The notes beneath the pieces were generated by a model that was not told the DNA's origin, did no database searches, and worked only from the letters and a program-made list of their open reading frames with translations. The position numbers and the translations under genes are program-made. From the NCBI RefSeq assembly GCF_003240585.1, contig NZ_PCDP01000005.1:1-64000 (forward strand): a DNA stretch of 64,000 nucleotides, given 5' to 3'. Source of the DNA: Arminella tubonensis (lineage in GTDB: Bacteria > Pseudomonadota > Alphaproteobacteria > Rhizobiales > Rhizobiaceae). The stretch's first letter is position 1. Each line of letters opens with the position of its first letter. Positions 35,388 to 44,788 of this stretch are shown here, one piece after another.

Positions 35388-36383
35388 TCAGCTCTTCGGG
35401 CAGGTGTTGTCGGTCGTGTAGTCGTGGACCTTGACGGCGCCGGAGATGACGTCGGCCTTGGCCTTGTCGACGGCAGCCTTCATTTCAGGCGTGACCAGCG
35501 ACTTGTTGTTGTCGTCCATGGCGGCGCCAACGCCGTCTTCCTTGAGACCCAGTTCCTGGGTGCCAGCGGTGAACTTGCCGTTCTTGGCGTCGGAGAATGC
35601 ATCATAGACCGCAAGGTCGACGCGCTTGACGACGGACGTCAGGACGGAGCCAGGATGCAGGTAGTTCTGGTTGCTGTCGACGCCGACAGAAAGCTTCTTG
35701 TTGTCGGCAGCCGTCTGCAGCACGCCGAGGCCGGTGGCACCGGCTGCCGCGTAAACGACGTCCGCTCCCTGGTCGATCTGGTTCTTGGCGAGCTCGCCGC
35801 CGCGAACGGGGTCGTTCCATGCCGAATCCGTCGTGCCGGTCATGTTCTGGAGCACTTCGATCTTCGGGTTGGCAGCGCGTGCGCCCTGCTCGTATCCACA
35901 CTCGAACTTGCGGATCAACGGGATGTCCATGCCGCCGACAAAGCCGATCTTGCCGGTCTTCGAGGCCATTGCCGCCATGATACCGGCGACGTAGGAGCCT
36001 TCGTTTTCCTTGTACTTGACGGAGCGAACGTTGGGCAGATCAAGACTATCGTCGATGAGGACGAATTTGGTCTTCGGGAATTCTGCAGCGACCTTCTGAA
36101 GGGCCGAGGTCCAGGCAAAGGACACGGCAATCACCGGATTGAAGCCCTTGCTCGCAAAGTTGCGCAGCGCCTGCTCGCCCTGCGTGTCGCCGGTCGGCTC
36201 GAAGTCTCGATATGCGATACCGGTTTCCTTCTTGAACTTTTCAGCGCCGTTATAGGCTGACTCGTTGAAGGACTTGTCGAACTTGCCACCGGTGCCGTAG
36301 ACGATCGCCGGCTTGATATCGGCCGCGAGCGCCGAAGCCGCCATCGCAGCCAAGGCAAAAAGGGTCAAAACGGATTTTTTCAT
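35388..36383 (-). CDS. BMP-family nucleoside-binding lipoprotein-like periplasmic protein
   Basis: 331 residues. MKKSVLTLFALAAMAASALAADIKPA is a Sec signal peptide cleaved after ALA; no lipobox Cys is seen, so it is a free periplasmic protein. The mature start VYGTGGKFDKSFNESAYNGAEKFKKETG is the Bmp/PnrA/Med signature. EGSYVAGIMAAMASKTGKIGFVGG follows. Members bind purine or pyrimidine nucleosides. The downstream genes (cdd, phosphorylases, deoC) support a nucleoside ligand. A longer frame to 36515 exists but would bury the signal peptide. Confidence 0.92.
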   Translation of the reverse strand: MKKSVLTLFALAAMAASALAADIKPAIVYGTGGKFDKSFNESAYNGAEKFKKETGIAYRDFEPTGDTQGEQALRNFASKGFNPVIAVSFAWTSALQKVAAEFPKTKFVLIDDSLDLPNVRSVKYKENEGSYVAGIMAAMASKTGKIGFVGGMDIPLIRKFECGYEQGARAANPKIEVLQNMTGTTDSAWNDPVRGGELAKNQIDQGADVVYAAAGATGLGVLQTAADNKKLSVGVDSNQNYLHPGSVLTSVVKRVDLAVYDAFSDAKNGKFTAGTQELGLKEDGVGAAMDDNNKSLVTPEMKAAVDKAKADVISGAVKVHDYTTDNTCPKS

Positions 36384-36631
36384 TAGTGCAGCCCTGTTGT
36401 TGCTATCTTGTTGGGTCCTCCCGCAAGCCCGTTTTCCGGACATGTCTGCGGAACCGCCGGCCTCCCCCGAGACCTGGCTAGCGCGCATCCTTGCATGGCC
36501 AAACGAAAAATTCACGAGAAATTTTTCAGTTGGTAAAAATTTGTGGGAATTGCCAAAACCGAGGCCTAACGGACTGATTTTTGGTCAATATAAGCGTTAA
36601 CTTGCAGCTTTTATAGCCAAGCCGAGCGCTC

Positions 36632-36949
36632 TCAGGCGGTGAAGCGCCCGGCCACCTGGCGTTTGCGGTAGGCCAACATCCAGAAGATCAGCGAGATTGC
36701 CAGGAAGACCGCGAAGGTCGGCTGAGACAAAAGCCACTCAATTCCCTGCGTATAGAGACGCGGGTGGAGATAGAACGAGACGGCAGACTGCAGCTTCTGC
36801 AGCGTCGCGGGGCTGACATCCTGCCAGGCATCGCCCATCGGCGTCATCACCACGGCCGAGGCTGCCACGGACTGAATGGAATCAATCGTTCCGGCAATGG
36901 TCGCCACCACCAGCGAGACAAGGCTCGCAAACCGCAAAAGGAAACGCAT
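36632..36949 (-). CDS. Small membrane protein of unknown function, 105 residues
   Basis: ATG at 36949 follows GGAGG by five bases, giving MRFLLRFASLVSLVVATIAGTIDSIQSVAASAV. The product has an N-terminal hydrophobic segment, a polar middle and a second hydrophobic segment (FAVFLAISLIFWMLAYRKR) near the C-terminus, so two membrane helices are likely, with a PETR-like basic tail. I recognise no named family; similar proteins in rhizobia are listed as hypothetical. The frame continues upstream to 37054 without a ribosome site. Confidence 0.7.
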   Translation of the reverse strand: MRFLLRFASLVSLVVATIAGTIDSIQSVAASAVVMTPMGDAWQDVSPATLQKLQSAVSFYLHPRLYTQGIEWLLSQPTFAVFLAISLIFWMLAYRKRQVAGRFTA

Positions 36950-37179
36950 CGACCCCTCCAGCCACTCAGACACGCCAACCATATCGATCGGCCGCCCGAG
37001 CCAATAGTCGTCCATTAGAATGAATAGATAGGAGGCCAACCCAGCGCAATGCAACGCCCCGGCAGAGTTTTATGTCGAGAAGTCAAAAAACTGTTAGATT
37101 CAGGTTGCTCCGGAAAAATTCATGGGTATATATCGCGCCGTTCCCACGATTGCTCCTTTACCGGATGCGAAGTGCAGAT

Positions 37180-37269
37180 GGACAGGTGGCCGAGTGGTTT
37201 AAGGCGCACGCCTGGAACGCGTGTGTGCGTGAAAGCGTACCGTGGGTTCGAATCCCACCCTGTCCGCCA
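37180..37269 (+). tRNA. tRNA-Ser (anticodon GGA)
   Basis: A 90-base class II tRNA. The acceptor stem GGACAGG pairs with CCTGTCC (37259-37265), followed by discriminator G and an encoded CCA. The anticodon loop CTGGAAC (anticodon GGA at 37214-37216) is closed by CACGC/GCGTG. The long variable arm (GTGCG...CGTAC) and the T-arm GGGTTCGAATCCC are intact. It reads the UCC and UCU serine codons. No integrase or attachment repeat was found nearby. Confidence 0.97.
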
Positions 37270-37436
37270 TTATACGGCACGGCTTCAAATTTCCACCGAC
37301 AACGCAATAGCAGCTTTGGCTTGAATAGTTTCGGCTCGCCGGGCCTTTGCGCCGCCTCTACCTGTGCGATGTGGCTGCGTTCGGCAGGCTTGCCGGGGGC
37401 ACTAAATTTCTTGCGCCCAGCGCGCAACTAAATTAA

Positions 37437-37450
37437 ATGATGATCATCAT
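37437..37450. promoter_or_regulatory. Perfect 14-base palindrome upstream of an SDR gene
   Basis: ATGATGATCATCAT is a perfect palindrome 92 bases before the SDR start at 37542. Its place and symmetry suit a dimeric repressor site, but it is a simple-sequence palindrome and no regulator is encoded next to it. Confidence 0.3.
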
Positions 37451-37541
37451 CTAACTGAGGCCCATCACCCGGCGCTTTCTACGGGGTACGAGCCACGGGA
37501 TATGCAGATCATCCAACGCTGGACGCCCAGGAGGCAGCAGA

Positions 37542-38282
37542 ATGAACAAACCAAGCGCTATCGTCGTCGGTGTCGGTGCTGAACAGGGTCTGGGCGGTGC
37601 CTTGTGTCGCCGGTTTGCTGCGGAAGGCTATCATGTCATCGTCGCCGGGCGGACATTGGCGAAGATTGCCAAGGTCTCCGACGCTATAACCGCATCCGGC
37701 GGCAGTGCCGAGGCGGTTGAAACCGATGCGACCGATGAAGGCGCCGCCGTCAGTCTATTCGAAAATGCATTTGCGCCCAGGGAGGGGATCGACCCGCCGG
37801 ATCTTGTCGTCTTCAATGCCGGCATCAACCGCAATATTGCCTTCCGCGAGGTCAGCGCGGCACAATTCGAGGAATTCTGGCGTGTGTGCTGCCTTGGCGG
37901 CTTCCTTGTCGGGCGCGAGGCTGCCCGGCACCTGGCGCCGCTTGGGCGCGGCACAGTGATTTTCACCGGCGCTTCGGCAAGCCTTCGCGGCAAGGCCGGC
38001 TTTGCGCAGTTCGCATCCGCCAAAGCCGGATTGCGGATGATCAGCCAGAGCATGGCGCGTGAATTCGGACCGCTCGGCATCCATGTCGCCCACACGATCA
38101 TCGATGGCGGCATCGATGGCGAACGGCTTCGAATGGGCCGACCCGGCGCGGTTGCTGCGATGGGCGAGAACGGCCTGCTTCATATCGATGCCATTGCCGA
38201 TACCTATTGGCATATTCACCGTCAGCACCCATCCGCCTGGACGCAGGAAATCGACCTGCGTCCATTCAAGGAAAGTTTTTAA
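37542..38282 (+). CDS. Atypical short-chain dehydrogenase/reductase lacking the catalytic Tyr
   Basis: 246 residues of the SDR fold. The nucleotide-binding turn reads GVGAEQGLGGALCRRFAAEG and the substrate side FNAGINRNIAF. The canonical active-site YxxxK is here F157-A-S-A-K161 in GFAQFASAKAGL; the Ser position (TGASAS, Ser145 or Ser147) remains. Without Tyr the standard proton transfer is not available. A related SDR subgroup with the same change is common in proteobacteria, so this looks like a family trait and not damage. A role in redox or a non-catalytic role are both open. It ends ten bases from a convergent aldo/keto reductase. Confidence 0.82.
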   Translation: MNKPSAIVVGVGAEQGLGGALCRRFAAEGYHVIVAGRTLAKIAKVSDAITASGGSAEAVETDATDEGAAVSLFENAFAPREGIDPPDLVVFNAGINRNIAFREVSAAQFEEFWRVCCLGGFLVGREAARHLAPLGRGTVIFTGASASLRGKAGFAQFASAKAGLRMISQSMAREFGPLGIHVAHTIIDGGIDGERLRMGRPGAVAAMGENGLLHIDAIADTYWHIHRQHPSAWTQEIDLRPFKESF

Positions 38283-38292
38283 GACGATTGCA

Positions 38293-39321
38293 TCATCCGA
38301 CCGGGAATGGATTGCGTTCCGGAAAGCCGCTCTGGTGCCAATAGGGATAGGCTAGCGGCCGCGCACTCGCCGCATCGAGCGTCGCAACCTGTTCCGACGT
38401 CAGATTCCAGCCGATGGCACCGAGGTTGTCACGGAGCTGGGTCTCGTCGCGCGCACCGACGATGATGCTCGAGACGGTCGGGCGCTGCAGCAGCCAGTTC
38501 AGCGCCACCTGCGGAATGGTCTTGCCGGTCTCCTTCGCCACGTCATCGAGTGCGTCGACGACATTATAGAGATAGTCGTTGTCAACCTGAGGGCCCTGCT
38601 CCGCCGTCTTGTGCAGCCGGCTGACTGCCGGCAGAGGCTGGCCGCGGCGGATCTTGCCGGTCAGGCGGCCCCAGCCGAGCGGGCTCCAGACGACGGCTCC
38701 GACCTTCTGGTCGAGGGCAAGCGGCATGAGCTCGGATTCGTAGTCGCGACCGATCAGCGAATAATAGGCCTGGTGCGCGACGTAGCGCGACAGGTTGTGG
38801 CGATCGGCTATCGCCAGTGATTTCATCAGATGCCAGCCGGAGAAATTCGAGCAGCCGATATAGCGGATCTTGCCGGCGCGGACGAGGTCGTCGAGAGCCG
38901 AAAGCGTCTCCTCGATCGGCGTCATGGCGTCGAAGCCGTGCAGCTGGAAGAGATCGATGTGATCGGTCTTCAAACGCTTCAGTGCCTTTTCACAGGCCTC
39001 GATCAGGTGAAAACGGGAGGAGCCGACGTCGTTAGCGCCATCGCCGGAGCGAAAGGTTGCCTTGGTCGAGATCAGCACCTTGTCACGGCGTCCCTTGATC
39101 GCTTCGCCCAGAACCTCCTCCGCAACGCCGCCCGAATAGACATCGGCGCTGTCGAAGAAATTGAGGCCGGCATCCAGGCAGACATCAATCAGGCGGCTCG
39201 CCTCCTTGACGTCGGTGGCGCCCCAGGCGCCGAAGAATTCGCCCTTGCCGCCGAAGGTGCCGGTGCCGAAGCTTAAGACGGGAACGCGGAAGCCGGATCC
39301 GCCGAGATAACGATATTCCAT
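38293..39321 (-). CDS. Aldo/keto reductase
   Basis: 342 residues. The AKR tetrad is visible: Asp and Tyr in FFDSADVYSGG, Lys in VLISTKATF and His in DLFQLHGFD. NADPH binding is suggested by the C-terminal IIVGARDETQLRDNLGAIGW. It reduces carbonyl compounds in the cytosol; the substrate is unknown. ATG 39321 has GGAGA seven bases upstream. The longer frame to 39390 lacks such a site. Confidence 0.9.
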   Translation of the reverse strand: MEYRYLGGSGFRVPVLSFGTGTFGGKGEFFGAWGATDVKEASRLIDVCLDAGLNFFDSADVYSGGVAEEVLGEAIKGRRDKVLISTKATFRSGDGANDVGSSRFHLIEACEKALKRLKTDHIDLFQLHGFDAMTPIEETLSALDDLVRAGKIRYIGCSNFSGWHLMKSLAIADRHNLSRYVAHQAYYSLIGRDYESELMPLALDQKVGAVVWSPLGWGRLTGKIRRGQPLPAVSRLHKTAEQGPQVDNDYLYNVVDALDDVAKETGKTIPQVALNWLLQRPTVSSIIVGARDETQLRDNLGAIGWNLTSEQVATLDAASARPLAYPYWHQSGFPERNPFPVG

Positions 39322-39514
39322 GCTGAAATCTCCAGATTGGGAATTTGACCGTGGGATATGGCGCTTCGAGCGGCCGATCGGCAAGGACATTTCAATGCCG
39401 ATCCGGCCAGTCTTGGCGCCGACGATGTTCGCGACGACGGGCGCACCGTTGCCAAGCCATTTCGAAAGCCTATTCTAACATCGCAACTCCACAATTTCGA
39501 GGATGGACGCAGGC

Positions 39515-40282
39515 ATGGGTGACAGGCTGAGGGGCAAGGTCGCAATTATTTCAGGTGGCGCAACGGGCATGGGCGGAGCGGCTTCAAAACTGTTTGCCGC
39601 CGAAGGTGCGGTCGTCGCCATCATCGACCGAAACGGCGAGGCGGCGGCGGAGACCGTTGCAGACATACGCCGCATGGGCGGCATTGCCGAGCACTGGGTC
39701 GCCGACGTCTCCGATGAGACGCAGGTCAATGCGGCCGTTGCCGGCGTGGAGCGGCAGTTCGGACCGGTCACCGTGCTCTTCAACCATGCAGGCACGATCG
39801 TCATCAAGCCGTTCCTCGAGACCACGCTTGAGGACTGGGAATGGCTGCACGCGGTCAATGTGCGATCGATGTTCCTGATGACCAAAGCGGTATTGCCGCA
39901 GATGCTATCGGCAGGCGGAGGTGCCATCGTCTGCACCTCCTCCATCTCGGCCGTTGCCGCGACGCCGATGGAGGTGCTTTACGACACGACCAAGGGTGCG
40001 GTTCACATGTTCGCTCGCGCGATCGCCGTGGAGTTCAGGGACCGCAACATCCGGTGCAATGCCGTCTGCCCGGGCTTCATTCGCACACCTCACGGTTTGA
40101 AGGAGGTCGCGGAGCTACAGGCGCTGGGTGTCGACGTTTCGGATGCGGCAATCGCCGCGCAACAGGGGCGCATCGGCGAGCCGGAGGACGTCGCGCGGGC
40201 GGCGCTTTACCTGGCGAGCGATGAATCGAGCTTCGTCAACGGTGCGCATCTCTTCGTCGACAACGGATTTACGGCGATGTAA
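39515..40282 (+). CDS. SDR-family oxidoreductase
   Basis: 255 residues of classical SDR type: cofactor motif SGGATGMGGAASKLFAAEG, NHAG, catalytic Ser in VCTSSISAVAATP and Y-D-T-T-K in VLYDTTKGAVHMF, then CPGFIRTP. The Asp after the second strand (IIDRNGE) favours NAD. It oxidises a secondary alcohol or reduces a ketone; substrate not evident. The ATG at 39503 is also possible. It converges with pncB (gap of three bases). Confidence 0.88.
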   Translation: MGDRLRGKVAIISGGATGMGGAASKLFAAEGAVVAIIDRNGEAAAETVADIRRMGGIAEHWVADVSDETQVNAAVAGVERQFGPVTVLFNHAGTIVIKPFLETTLEDWEWLHAVNVRSMFLMTKAVLPQMLSAGGGAIVCTSSISAVAATPMEVLYDTTKGAVHMFARAIAVEFRDRNIRCNAVCPGFIRTPHGLKEVAELQALGVDVSDAAIAAQQGRIGEPEDVARAALYLASDESSFVNGAHLFVDNGFTAM

Positions 40283-40285
40283 CCG

Positions 40286-41590
40286 CTAGACGAGAACCGG
40301 CTGCTCGATGCGGTCCTCGGCACCGAAGAACTTCAGGTAGCGCTCGACCTCGGCGGCCTCTCCGGTCGCCTTCTGCGGATTGTCGGACAGCTTGACCGCC
40401 GGGCGGCCGTTGGCTTCGATGACCTTGCAGACGATCGATATCGGGTTCAGGCCACTGATTTCAGTCGGAGCGCAGCCGGCGAAATCATTGGTGAGATTTG
40501 TGCCCCAGCCGAAGCTCATTCGCACGCGACCCTCGAAGTGCTTGTAGGTATGAATGATCGCCTCGACATCGAGACCATCGGAAAAGATCAGCAGCTTCTG
40601 CCGCGGGTCGCGTCCCATCTTCTTCCACCAGGCGACGATCTTCTCGCCGCCTTCGATCGGCGGGGCACTGTCGGGGCGGAAGCCGGTCCAGTCGGCAACC
40701 CATTCCGGCGCATCGCGCAGGAAGGCTGCCGTGCCGAAGGCATCCGGCAGGACGATCAGGAGGTTGCCACCGTAGAGGCGGTTCCAGTCGCGCAGCACTT
40801 TGTAAGGGGCGTTCGCCAGCTCCGCGTCGGTGTTGGCAAGGGCTGCGGCCACCATCGGCAACTCGTGGGCATTGGTGCCGACAGCTTCGAGATCCGAGTC
40901 CATGGCTAGAAGCACGTTGCTGGTCCCGGTAAAACCCCGACCGACGCCTTCCTTCAGCGCCTCGACGCACCAGCGCTGCCAAAGGAAGCTGTGCCGCCGG
41001 CGCGTTCCGAAATCCGAGATCCTGAGGTCGGGAAGCTGACGCAGCCGCTCGACCTTTTCCCACATCTTAGCTTTGGCGCGGGCATAGAGAACGTCGAGGG
41101 TAAACGGGCCTAGCGCCTTCATCGCGGCGCGCGAGCGCATTTCGTTGATGATGGCGAGCGCCGGAATTTCCCACATGGTGGTCTCTTTCCACGAGCCGTG
41201 GAAATCGAGGACATACTGGCCGTCGCGTTTCGTCAGTTCGTATTCCGGCAGCTGGAAATTCGAGAGCCAGGTAAGGAACTCCGGCTCGAAAATCTGGGCG
41301 CGGCCGTAGAACGAGTTACCCGCCAGCCAGATCATTTCCTTCTTGGAAAGGCGCAACGTGCGCGCGTGATCAAGCTGTTCGCGAAGCGCCTTTTCGTCGA
41401 TTTCCTCGGCTAGCCGGACAGTTTTCGTGCGGTTGATCAGTGAGAACGTCGCATTGACATCCGGATAAAGCTTCCAGATCATCTGCAGCATCAGCAGCTT
41501 ATAGAAATCGGTGTCTATCAGGCTGCGGACGATCGGGTCGAGCTTCCAGGTGTGATTGTAGACGCGGGTGGCGATATCCGTCTTGGTCAT
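40286..41590 (-). CDS. pncB: Nicotinate phosphoribosyltransferase
   Basis: 434 residues. [14 protein letters not shown] at the N-terminus and [12 protein letters not shown], with the His that is phosphorylated during turnover, identify Pnc[26 protein letters not shown] and [12 protein letters not shown] are further conserved blocks. It makes nicotinate mononucleotide from nicotinate and PRPP with ATP hydrolysis in NAD salvage. It appears monocistronic, with 190 bases upstream free of genes. Confidence 0.95.
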   Translation of the reverse strand: MTKTDIATRVYNHTWKLDPIVRSLIDTDFYKLLMLQMIWKLYPDVNATFSLINRTKTVRLAEEIDEKALREQLDHARTLRLSKKEMIWLAGNSFYGRAQIFEPEFLTWLSNFQLPEYELTKRDGQYVLDFHGSWKETTMWEIPALAIINEMRSRAAMKALGPFTLDVLYARAKAKMWEKVERLRQLPDLRISDFGTRRRHSFLWQRWCVEALKEGVGRGFTGTSNVLLAMDSDLEAVGTNAHELPMVAAALANTDAELANAPYKVLRDWNRLYGGNLLIVLPDAFGTAAFLRDAPEWVADWTGFRPDSAPPIEGGEKIVAWWKKMGRDPRQKLLIFSDGLDVEAIIHTYKHFEGRVRMSFGWGTNLTNDFAGCAPTEISGLNPISIVCKVIEANGRPAVKLSDNPQKATGEAAEVERYLKFFGAEDRIEQPVLV

Positions 41591-41714
41591 GCTTGCTGCC
41601 CTGTCTCCTGGCCTGGACCTCGGCCGCCATGCCTCAGCCTAATGGCAAGCTCCGCGTGCGGTGCATTCTTATCAAAAAATGTGGCGAAAGAGTCTAGCCG
41701 CTTAAAGAAATTTG

Positions 41715-41756
41715 ATACAAAATTAAACGCCCTGCCGCGGTTTTGCGACAGGGCGT
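41715..41756 (-). terminator. Rho-independent terminator of the 97-residue gene
   Basis: On the minus strand ACGCCCTG-TCGC pairs with GCGG-CAGGGCGT (12 base pairs, one G-T) around AAAACC and is followed by TTTAATTTT. It lies 25 bases after the stop at 41782 and shields pncB from read-through or vice versa. Confidence 0.85.
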
Positions 41757-41781
41757 GCTCGATATTCGATCTTCAAACAGG

Positions 41782-42075
41782 CTAGCGATGCTGTCCGTCG
41801 ACGGCAGCGGGTGTCTCGGTCGCTGCTTTTGGTGCGGTCGTCGTGATCTGGTTTTGCGCCGCCGGCTGGGGCGCTGCCTGTTCGGCCTTGTTGTTGCCCC
41901 ATATCTCAACGGGTATCCAGACGATAAAGGCGAGCACCAGGGTGGCCAGGAGGACAGTCAGGATTCTCTTGCCGCCACGACCCTGCTTGGCTTCGACTTC
42001 CGGAAGCGTTTCTTCGCTATGCAGTTGGTTGTCGGACTTTTCCCATCGAGTATCCTTTTCCATATGCGTCGCCAT
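41782..42075 (-). CDS. Small single-pass membrane protein of unknown function, 97 residues
   Basis: AAGGAGG lies just before the ATG at 42075, an excellent ribosome site. MATHMEKDTRWEKSDNQLHS is a charged cytosolic N-terminus, ILTVLLATLVLAFIVWIPVEIWG a single membrane helix, and the rest an Ala/Pro/Thr/Gln-rich tail (PQPAAQNQITTTAPKAATETPAAV) probably in the periplasm. The tail resembles unstructured linkers. No family recognised. A terminator follows. The longer frame to 42393 overlaps ghrA and is not needed. Confidence 0.8.
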   Translation of the reverse strand: MATHMEKDTRWEKSDNQLHSEETLPEVEAKQGRGGKRILTVLLATLVLAFIVWIPVEIWGNNKAEQAAPQPAAQNQITTTAPKAATETPAAVDGQHR

Positions 42076-42181
42076 CCTTGCCTCCTTCGAGGTTTTGCAC
42101 GGAAGACAAGCGAACGCCTGCCCCAGTATTCCTTGAAGGAAACGATAGGCCGCAAGGAAAGGTTCCGCCGTTGGAGAACCG

Positions 42182-43138
42182 CTAGTAACCGGTGGCGCGA
42201 TCCACGACGTGCTCCAACGCCTCGCCGCGCTCGAGACGGGCAATCTGTGTCTCGACATTTCGAAAGAGCGCGCGCACATCCGACGCCGCTGCGGCATGTG
42301 GCGTAATGACGACATTATCCATCGTCCAGAGCGGATCTTCGGCAGGCAGCGGTTCGATCTCAAAAACGTCGAGCGAGGCACCTCCGAGGACACCTGATGA
42401 CAGCGCGTTGGTCAGATCAGCCTGGTTCTGACTCTTGCCGCGGCCGGCATTGATGAAGACCGGCTTGCCGAGCGCCCCGTCCTGACGGAGTTTCGAAAAT
42501 AGCGCCTTGTCGTAGATACCGGTGGTCTCAGGCGTGAGTGGCAGCAATCCGACGAGGATGTCGGTCTCTCGCAGAAAGGCGTCCAGATTATCGGCATCGT
42601 AGGTTGTCACGCCGTCGATTGTCTTGTGACGCCGCGACCAGCCGATGACGTCGAACCCCATAGTCTTCAACTTCGCCACGGCATCCAGACCCAGCACGCC
42701 GAGCCCCATGACGCCGACGGTGATCTCGCTTGCTTCCGGTTGGGGAAGCTCGTGCCAATGCTGGTCGAGTGCTTGTTTCCGATAGGCGTCCACCTGGCGC
42801 AGATGGGTCAGGCACTGCAGCACGATCCACTCGCTCATGCGCGTCGTCAGGCTATGGTCGACGAAACGGACCACGGGAATATCCGGCAATCCGGCAAGGT
42901 CCATGATGTGGTCGACGCCGGCGCCGCCGGAGAAGATCACCTTCAGGTTCGGCGCCCTGGAAAAGAGCGCTCGTTCCGGCTTCCAGAGGATGGCGTAGTC
43001 GACATCGGCGAGATCGGCACCGCTGTTTACCGGATCGGCGAGGTTGATGCTGCCACGATCCGGAAATGCCTTCTGCAACGCATTGGCGATGGTTTGCGGG
43101 TCGAACTTCAGATCGACGAGGACTGGGCTTCGAGTCAT
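42182..43138 (-). CDS. D-2-hydroxyacid dehydrogenase, glyoxylate/hydroxypyruvate reductase A type
   Basis: 318 residues. The NAD(P) fold has GVMGLGVLGLDAVAKLKTMGFDVIGWSRR; the active-site region has INAGRGKSQNQADL (Arg), DVFEIEPLPAEDPLW (Glu) and VVITPHAAA (His). The pattern fits the GhrA branch that reduces glyoxylate and hydroxypyruvate. It starts 12 bases after yejF ends and may be cotranscribed with the Yej importer, though the link in function is not clear. Confidence 0.85.
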   Translation of the reverse strand: MTRSPVLVDLKFDPQTIANALQKAFPDRGSINLADPVNSGADLADVDYAILWKPERALFSRAPNLKVIFSGGAGVDHIMDLAGLPDIPVVRFVDHSLTTRMSEWIVLQCLTHLRQVDAYRKQALDQHWHELPQPEASEITVGVMGLGVLGLDAVAKLKTMGFDVIGWSRRHKTIDGVTTYDADNLDAFLRETDILVGLLPLTPETTGIYDKALFSKLRQDGALGKPVFINAGRGKSQNQADLTNALSSGVLGGASLDVFEIEPLPAEDPLWTMDNVVITPHAAAASDVRALFRNVETQIARLERGEALEHVVDRATGY

Positions 43139-43150
43139 GGAGAAATGTCT

Positions 43151-44788
43151 TTACTGCTGGATCGCGGCTGTCTCTACCGCCTCGATATTGAAAGCGGCGG
43201 CGAGAAGCGCCCTGGTGTAGTCGTGCTGCGGATCGCGGAAGATATCGGCGGATGGACCCTTCTCCACCACTTTGCCAAACCGCATGACGATCATGTCGTT
43301 GGCGAGTGCCTTCACGACCCTCAGGTCATGACTGATGAAGAGATAGGCTAGATCATGCTTGCGCTGGAGATCGCGCAGAAGGTCGACCACTTGTGCCTGA
43401 ACGCTCATGTCGAGCGCGGAGGTCGGCTCGTCGAGCATGACGAAACGCGGCTTCAGCACCATGGCGCGGGCGATCGCGATGCGCTGACGCTGTCCGCCGG
43501 AAAATTCATGCGGGAACCGCCAGCGGGTCAGAGGATCGAGGCCAACCTCCTCCAGCGCCCAGCAGACACGCCGATCGCGTTCTTCCGACGAGAGGGCACG
43601 CTCATGCACCTTCAGCCCCTCGGCAATGATGTCGCCTACGGACATGCGCGGGCTGAGGGACCCGTACGGATCCTGGAAGACCACCTGCAGCTGGTTTCGG
43701 AGCGGCCGCATCTGGGTGAAGGAATAGGCCTCGATATCCTTGCCGACGAAACTGATTCGTCCCTTCGACGAGATCAGCCGCGTCAGCGCCAGGCCGAGTG
43801 TCGTCTTGCCGGAACCACTCTCGCCGACGACGCCGAGTGTCTGGCCGGCGCGCAGGCTGAGATCGATGCCGTCGACCGCCTTGACGTGATCGACGACCTT
43901 GCGCATCAGCCCTGATTTGATGGGGAACCAGACGCGGATATCCGATCCCTCCATGACGACAGGCTTGCTTTCATCGGCAAGCGGCGGGTCGCCACGCGGC
44001 TCGGACGCCAGGAGATGCCGCGTATATTCGTGCTGCGGATTGGTGAAGACCTGCTCGACCGTGCCGGTTTCGACGATCTTGCCCTTGGTCATCACGCAGA
44101 CGCGATCGGCAAACTTGCGGACAATGCCGAGGTCATGGGTGATGAACAGCATCGACATGCCGTGCGCGCGCTTCAGCTCGCGGAGCAGCTCCAGGATCTG
44201 GGCTTGCACGGTGACGTCGAGCGCAGTGGTCGGCTCGTCGGCGATCAGCAATTCGGGGCGATTGGCAAGAGCCATCGCGATCATGACACGTTGACGCTGC
44301 CCACCCGAAAGCTCGTGCGGGTAAGCCTTGAGGCGCTTTTCCGGCTCGCGGATGCCGACTTGATTGAGCAATTCGAGGATGCGCCTGCGCGCCGCCTGGC
44401 CGGTCAGCCCCTGATGCAACGCCAGAATCTCGCCGATCTGCTTCTCGATCGAGTGCAGCGGGTTGAGCGAGGTCATCGGCTCCTGGAAGATCATCGTGAT
44501 GTCGTTGCCGCGGACCGCACGCAGCTCGTTGTCGGAAACCCTCAGCAGATCCCTGCCCTTGAACAGTATCTCGCCGGACGGGTGGCTCGCCGAGGGATAG
44601 GGCAGCAGGCGCAGGATCGAGTTTGCCGAGACCGACTTGCCCGACCCGGACTCGCCGACCAGCGCCAGCACTTCGCCCTTCTCGATATCGAAGGAAATTC
44701 GATCGACGGCGGTAGACGTTCGGCCTCCCTGATGGAAATCGACGGAAAGATCGCGGACGGACAGCAGGGTTTCGGAACTCGCACTCAT
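43151..44788 (-). CDS. yejF: Peptide ABC importer, dual ATP-binding protein YejF
   Basis: 545 residues with two complete ABC domains of the Opp/Dpp type: Walker A GESGSGKS (about 43), signature [15 protein letters not shown] and Walker [13 protein letters not shown] in the first; [24 protein letters not shown] and [12 protein letters not shown] in the second. It powers the YejB-YejE channel. ATG 44788 overlaps the yejE stop by four bases; the longer open frame upstream lies within yejE and is a shadow. Confidence 0.93.
   Translation of the reverse strand: MSASSETLLSVRDLSVDFHQGGRTSTAVDRISFDIEKGEVLALVGESGSGKSVSANSILRLLPYPSASHPSGEILFKGRDLLRVSDNELRAVRGNDITMIFQEPMTSLNPLHSIEKQIGEILALHQGLTGQAARRRILELLNQVGIREPEKRLKAYPHELSGGQRQRVMIAMALANRPELLIADEPTTALDVTVQAQILELLRELKRAHGMSMLFITHDLGIVRKFADRVCVMTKGKIVETGTVEQVFTNPQHEYTRHLLASEPRGDPPLADESKPVVMEGSDIRVWFPIKSGLMRKVVDHVKAVDGIDLSLRAGQTLGVVGESGSGKTTLGLALTRLISSKGRISFVGKDIEAYSFTQMRPLRNQLQVVFQDPYGSLSPRMSVGDIIAEGLKVHERALSSEERDRRVCWALEEVGLDPLTRWRFPHEFSGGQRQRIAIARAMVLKPRFVMLDEPTSALDMSVQAQVVDLLRDLQRKHDLAYLFISHDLRVVKALANDMIVMRFGKVVEKGPSADIFRDPQHDYTRALLAAAFNIEAVETAAIQQ

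Noticed and set aside
34710-36260. 516-codon plus-strand frame
   Set aside because: It lies opposite the nucleoside ATPase and binding-protein genes; composition is that of a shadow.
37180-37541. Integration site downstream of tRNA-Ser
   Set aside because: No integrase, no repeat of the tRNA 3' end and no change in composition were found.
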